A stretch of DNA of 64,000 nucleotides, taken from positions 186,001-250,000 of the forward strand of contig NZ_SPQR01000007.1 of the NCBI RefSeq assembly GCF_004766055.1. The letters are read 5' to 3'. Position numbers and translations under genes: made by a program. The notes under the pieces were generated by a model. That model was not told where the DNA came from and did no database searches. It worked only from the letters and a program-made list of their open reading frames with translations. This DNA is from Desulfosporosinus sp. Sb-LF. GTDB taxonomy: Bacteria > Bacillota > Desulfitobacteriia > Desulfitobacteriales > Desulfitobacteriaceae. Below, one piece after another: positions 62,489-64,000 of this stretch; position 1 is the first letter of the stretch, and every line of letters begins with the position of its first letter.

Positions 62489-63814
62489 ATGGCTCTAACA
62501 GGTTTAGAAATCTATAAACAATTACCCAAGAAAAACTGCGGAGAATGTGGCGTTCCTACATGTCTAGCCTTTGCCATGGCGTTGGCTTCAGGCAAAGCAG
62601 CGCTAGATACTTGCCCTTATGTCACTGCCGCTGCTCGTGAGGCCTTGGATTCAGCGGCTGCACCTCCGATTAAGGCTATTAAATTTGGCAATGGGTCTGT
62701 TATCGGAGACGAAAACGTCCTCTTCCGTCATGATAAAACTTTCTACCACCCTACCACCTTGATCATTCGACTGTCTGACACATTAAGTGATGAAGAAGTG
62801 GGTGTCAAACTCCAAGAAATTAATGGGTTGGAATTTGATCGAGTCGGACTACACTATTCAATCGATGGTGTAGCCGTGGTTCATGAATCCGGAGATGCTG
62901 CGCGCTATGCAAAAGTTGCTGGCCTTGTAGCTGCAGGTACTGATAAATCGTTACTCTTGCTTAGCAGTGATCCAATAGCCTTGAAGGCTGCTCTTGTGCC
63001 AGTAGCATCCCGAAAGCCCTTAATTGGTGAGGCAACTGCTGATAACTATGAAGCAATGGTCAACCTAGCTAAGGAGAATTCCGTTCCTATAATTATTAAA
63101 GCAGAAGGGCTTGAGGCACTTGATGATCTCGTCGTAAAAGCTCAGGCTTTAGATTATAAGGAATTCGTCTTGGATCCGGGTTCTAGAACAGCTGTTCAGA
63201 CTTTAGAAAACTTGACGCATTTACGCCGATTGTCAATCAAGAAAAAATTCCGTCCGTTTGGTTATCCTGTTATTGCCTATACAAGCAATTCAGAGCCACT
63301 AGACGAAATCATGGAGGCCTCTGTTTACGTTGCGAAATACGCCAGTGTCGTTGTCTTAAACACGAGCGTAAAATCCCATATCTTGCCTTTAATGACGATA
63401 CGACAAAATCTATACACTGATCCCCAAAAACCTATTCAAGTTGAGCCTATTCTCCATTCAGTTGGGGATGTTAATGAAGATTCCCCACTGTATATTACTA
63501 CAAACTTCTCCTTGACGTACTACAGTGTTGAGGGTGAAGTCGAGACTTCCAAAATTCCTAGTTATATACTCCCTATTGATACAGATGGAACTTCAGTTCT
63601 TACTGCCTATGCTGCAGGTAAATTTGAGCCAGAGAAAATTGCTGAGGCAATGAATGCTTGCGGAATTGCCGATAAAGTGAAACATCGTAATGTGATCATA
63701 CCTGGTTACGTTGCCGTGATCTCGGGTAAACTTTCAGAAGTATCCGGTTGGAAAGTTGTTGTCGGCCCACGTGAATCCAGTGGAATTGTATCCTTTTCAA
63801 AATCAATATCTTAA
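62489..63814 (+). CDS. acsC: Corrinoid iron-sulfur protein large subunit (AcsC)
   Basis: 441 residues. N-terminal [4Fe-4S] domain with KKNCGECGVPTCLAFAMAL and CPY (~15-45), a TIM barrel (~80-320) and a C-terminal corrinoid-binding domain. It receives a methyl group from methyltetrahydrofolate and hands it to AcsB, as a heterodimer with AcsD. GAAAGGGG precedes ATG 62489. AcsD should lie further downstream, outside the window. Confidence 0.94.
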   Translation: MALTGLEIYKQLPKKNCGECGVPTCLAFAMALASGKAALDTCPYVTAAAREALDSAAAPPIKAIKFGNGSVIGDENVLFRHDKTFYHPTTLIIRLSDTLSDEEVGVKLQEINGLEFDRVGLHYSIDGVAVVHESGDAARYAKVAGLVAAGTDKSLLLLSSDPIALKAALVPVASRKPLIGEATADNYEAMVNLAKENSVPIIIKAEGLEALDDLVVKAQALDYKEFVLDPGSRTAVQTLENLTHLRRLSIKKKFRPFGYPVIAYTSNSEPLDEIMEASVYVAKYASVVVLNTSVKSHILPLMTIRQNLYTDPQKPIQVEPILHSVGDVNEDSPLYITTNFSLTYYSVEGEVETSKIPSYILPIDTDGTSVLTAYAAGKFEPEKIAEAMNACGIADKVKHRNVIIPGYVAVISGKLSEVSGWKVVVGPRESSGIVSFSKSIS

Positions 63815-63915
63815 ATACTAACGTCGCCCTAAGTGATTAAAGAGAGCAACGCAAAGATGATCTCTTGCATAGACTCGTGAAAGGGATTTCTTGGTAGAGT
63901 GAGGAAGTGAAAACG

Positions 63916-64000
63916 ATGCCCCCATTTCAAATCAAATTCATGCCCGAAAACCGTATTATTGAAGCTGATAACGGTACATCACTGCTCAATGCAGCCGCAA
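63916..64000 (+). CDS. acsV: AcsV-like corrinoid activation protein (start only, partial)
   Basis: Only the first 28 residues are in the window: MPPFQIKFMPENRIIEADNG and LLNAAA. This is the start of a plant-type [2Fe-2S] ferredoxin domain of the kind found at the N-terminus of RACo/AcsV (the protein that reductively reactivates the corrinoid protein). The place after acsC fits. The rest of the protein is outside the window, so the call rests on these few residues and context. Confidence 0.65.
   Translation, partial: MPPFQIKFMPENRIIEADNGTSLLNAAA

Noticed and set aside
1-64000. CRISPR array, rRNA, insertion sequence or prophage
   Set aside because: No regularly spaced repeats, no rRNA, no transposase or integrase, and no phage structural genes were recognised anywhere in the window.

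Overview
The window reads as a chromosomal stretch of an anaerobic, spore-forming, sulfate-reducing Gram-positive bacterium of the Peptococcaceae/Desulfitobacteriaceae type; Desulfosporosinus is the closest match I can suggest. The reasons are the dissimilatory sulfite reductase genes dsrABD with dsrMK but no dsrJOP, a Wood-Ljungdahl CO dehydrogenase/acetyl-CoA synthase operon, CotF-like spore coat proteins, a SigH-like sigma factor, strong Shine-Dalgarno sequences, frequent TTG/GTG starts, and FMN and T-box riboswitches. No phage, insertion sequence, CRISPR array or rRNA was seen. The genus is inferred from gene content, not from a search.

Layout. 1-12.5 kb is mixed housekeeping and accessory: the tail of a GH94 glycosidase, a methyltransferase, an MFS exporter, an AbrB-RelE fusion protein, RNase HI, a cysteine desulfurase paired with a DsrE2-like protein, peptidase T, a hydrolase, a YlbF-family protein, a 23S rRNA methyltransferase-like protein and an unknown 250-residue protein. 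12.7-20.9 kb is the sulfite-reduction locus: dsrM-dsrK, a decayed flavin disulfide reductase pseudogene, a small ferredoxin, dsrA-dsrB-dsrD and a cobyrinate diamide synthase homologue (dsrN/cbiA). A LysR regulator and a nitrilase-family amidase follow. 24.7-32.9 kb is a full Tad/Flp pilus locus: pilin, prepilin peptidase, TadE and TadG pseudopilins, CpaB, CpaE, CpaF, TadB, TadC and a DUF192 protein.

32.9-48.6 kb holds an M18 aminopeptidase, acetyltransferase, flavoprotein, DegV, phosphoglucomutase, a cbpA-clpB chaperone pair with a likely CtsR operator, a UbiD decarboxylase with its LpdD-like partner, a DivIVA-domain protein, two CotF-like coat proteins, and a SigH-like sigma factor followed by a membrane protein. 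48.7-52.7 kb is the riboflavin operon ribD-ribE-ribBA-ribH under an FMN riboswitch. Then come an acetyltransferase, a T-box-like leader before an old-yellow-enzyme gene, tRNA-Pro(CGG) and a second DegV. From 57.3 kb to the end runs cooC-acsA-acsB-acsC-acsV, cut by the window edge.

Together the genes describe respiration with sulfite as the terminal step (menaquinol oxidised by DsrMK, sulfite reduced by DsrAB) coupled to acetyl-CoA synthesis or oxidation through the carbonyl branch. The most interesting items are the single-chain AbrB-RelE fusion, the T-box leader on an unexpected gene, the structured element between dsrD and dsrN, the ferredoxin placed before dsrAB, the CtsR-like operator before cbpA-clpB, and several very small genes that carry their own signals.
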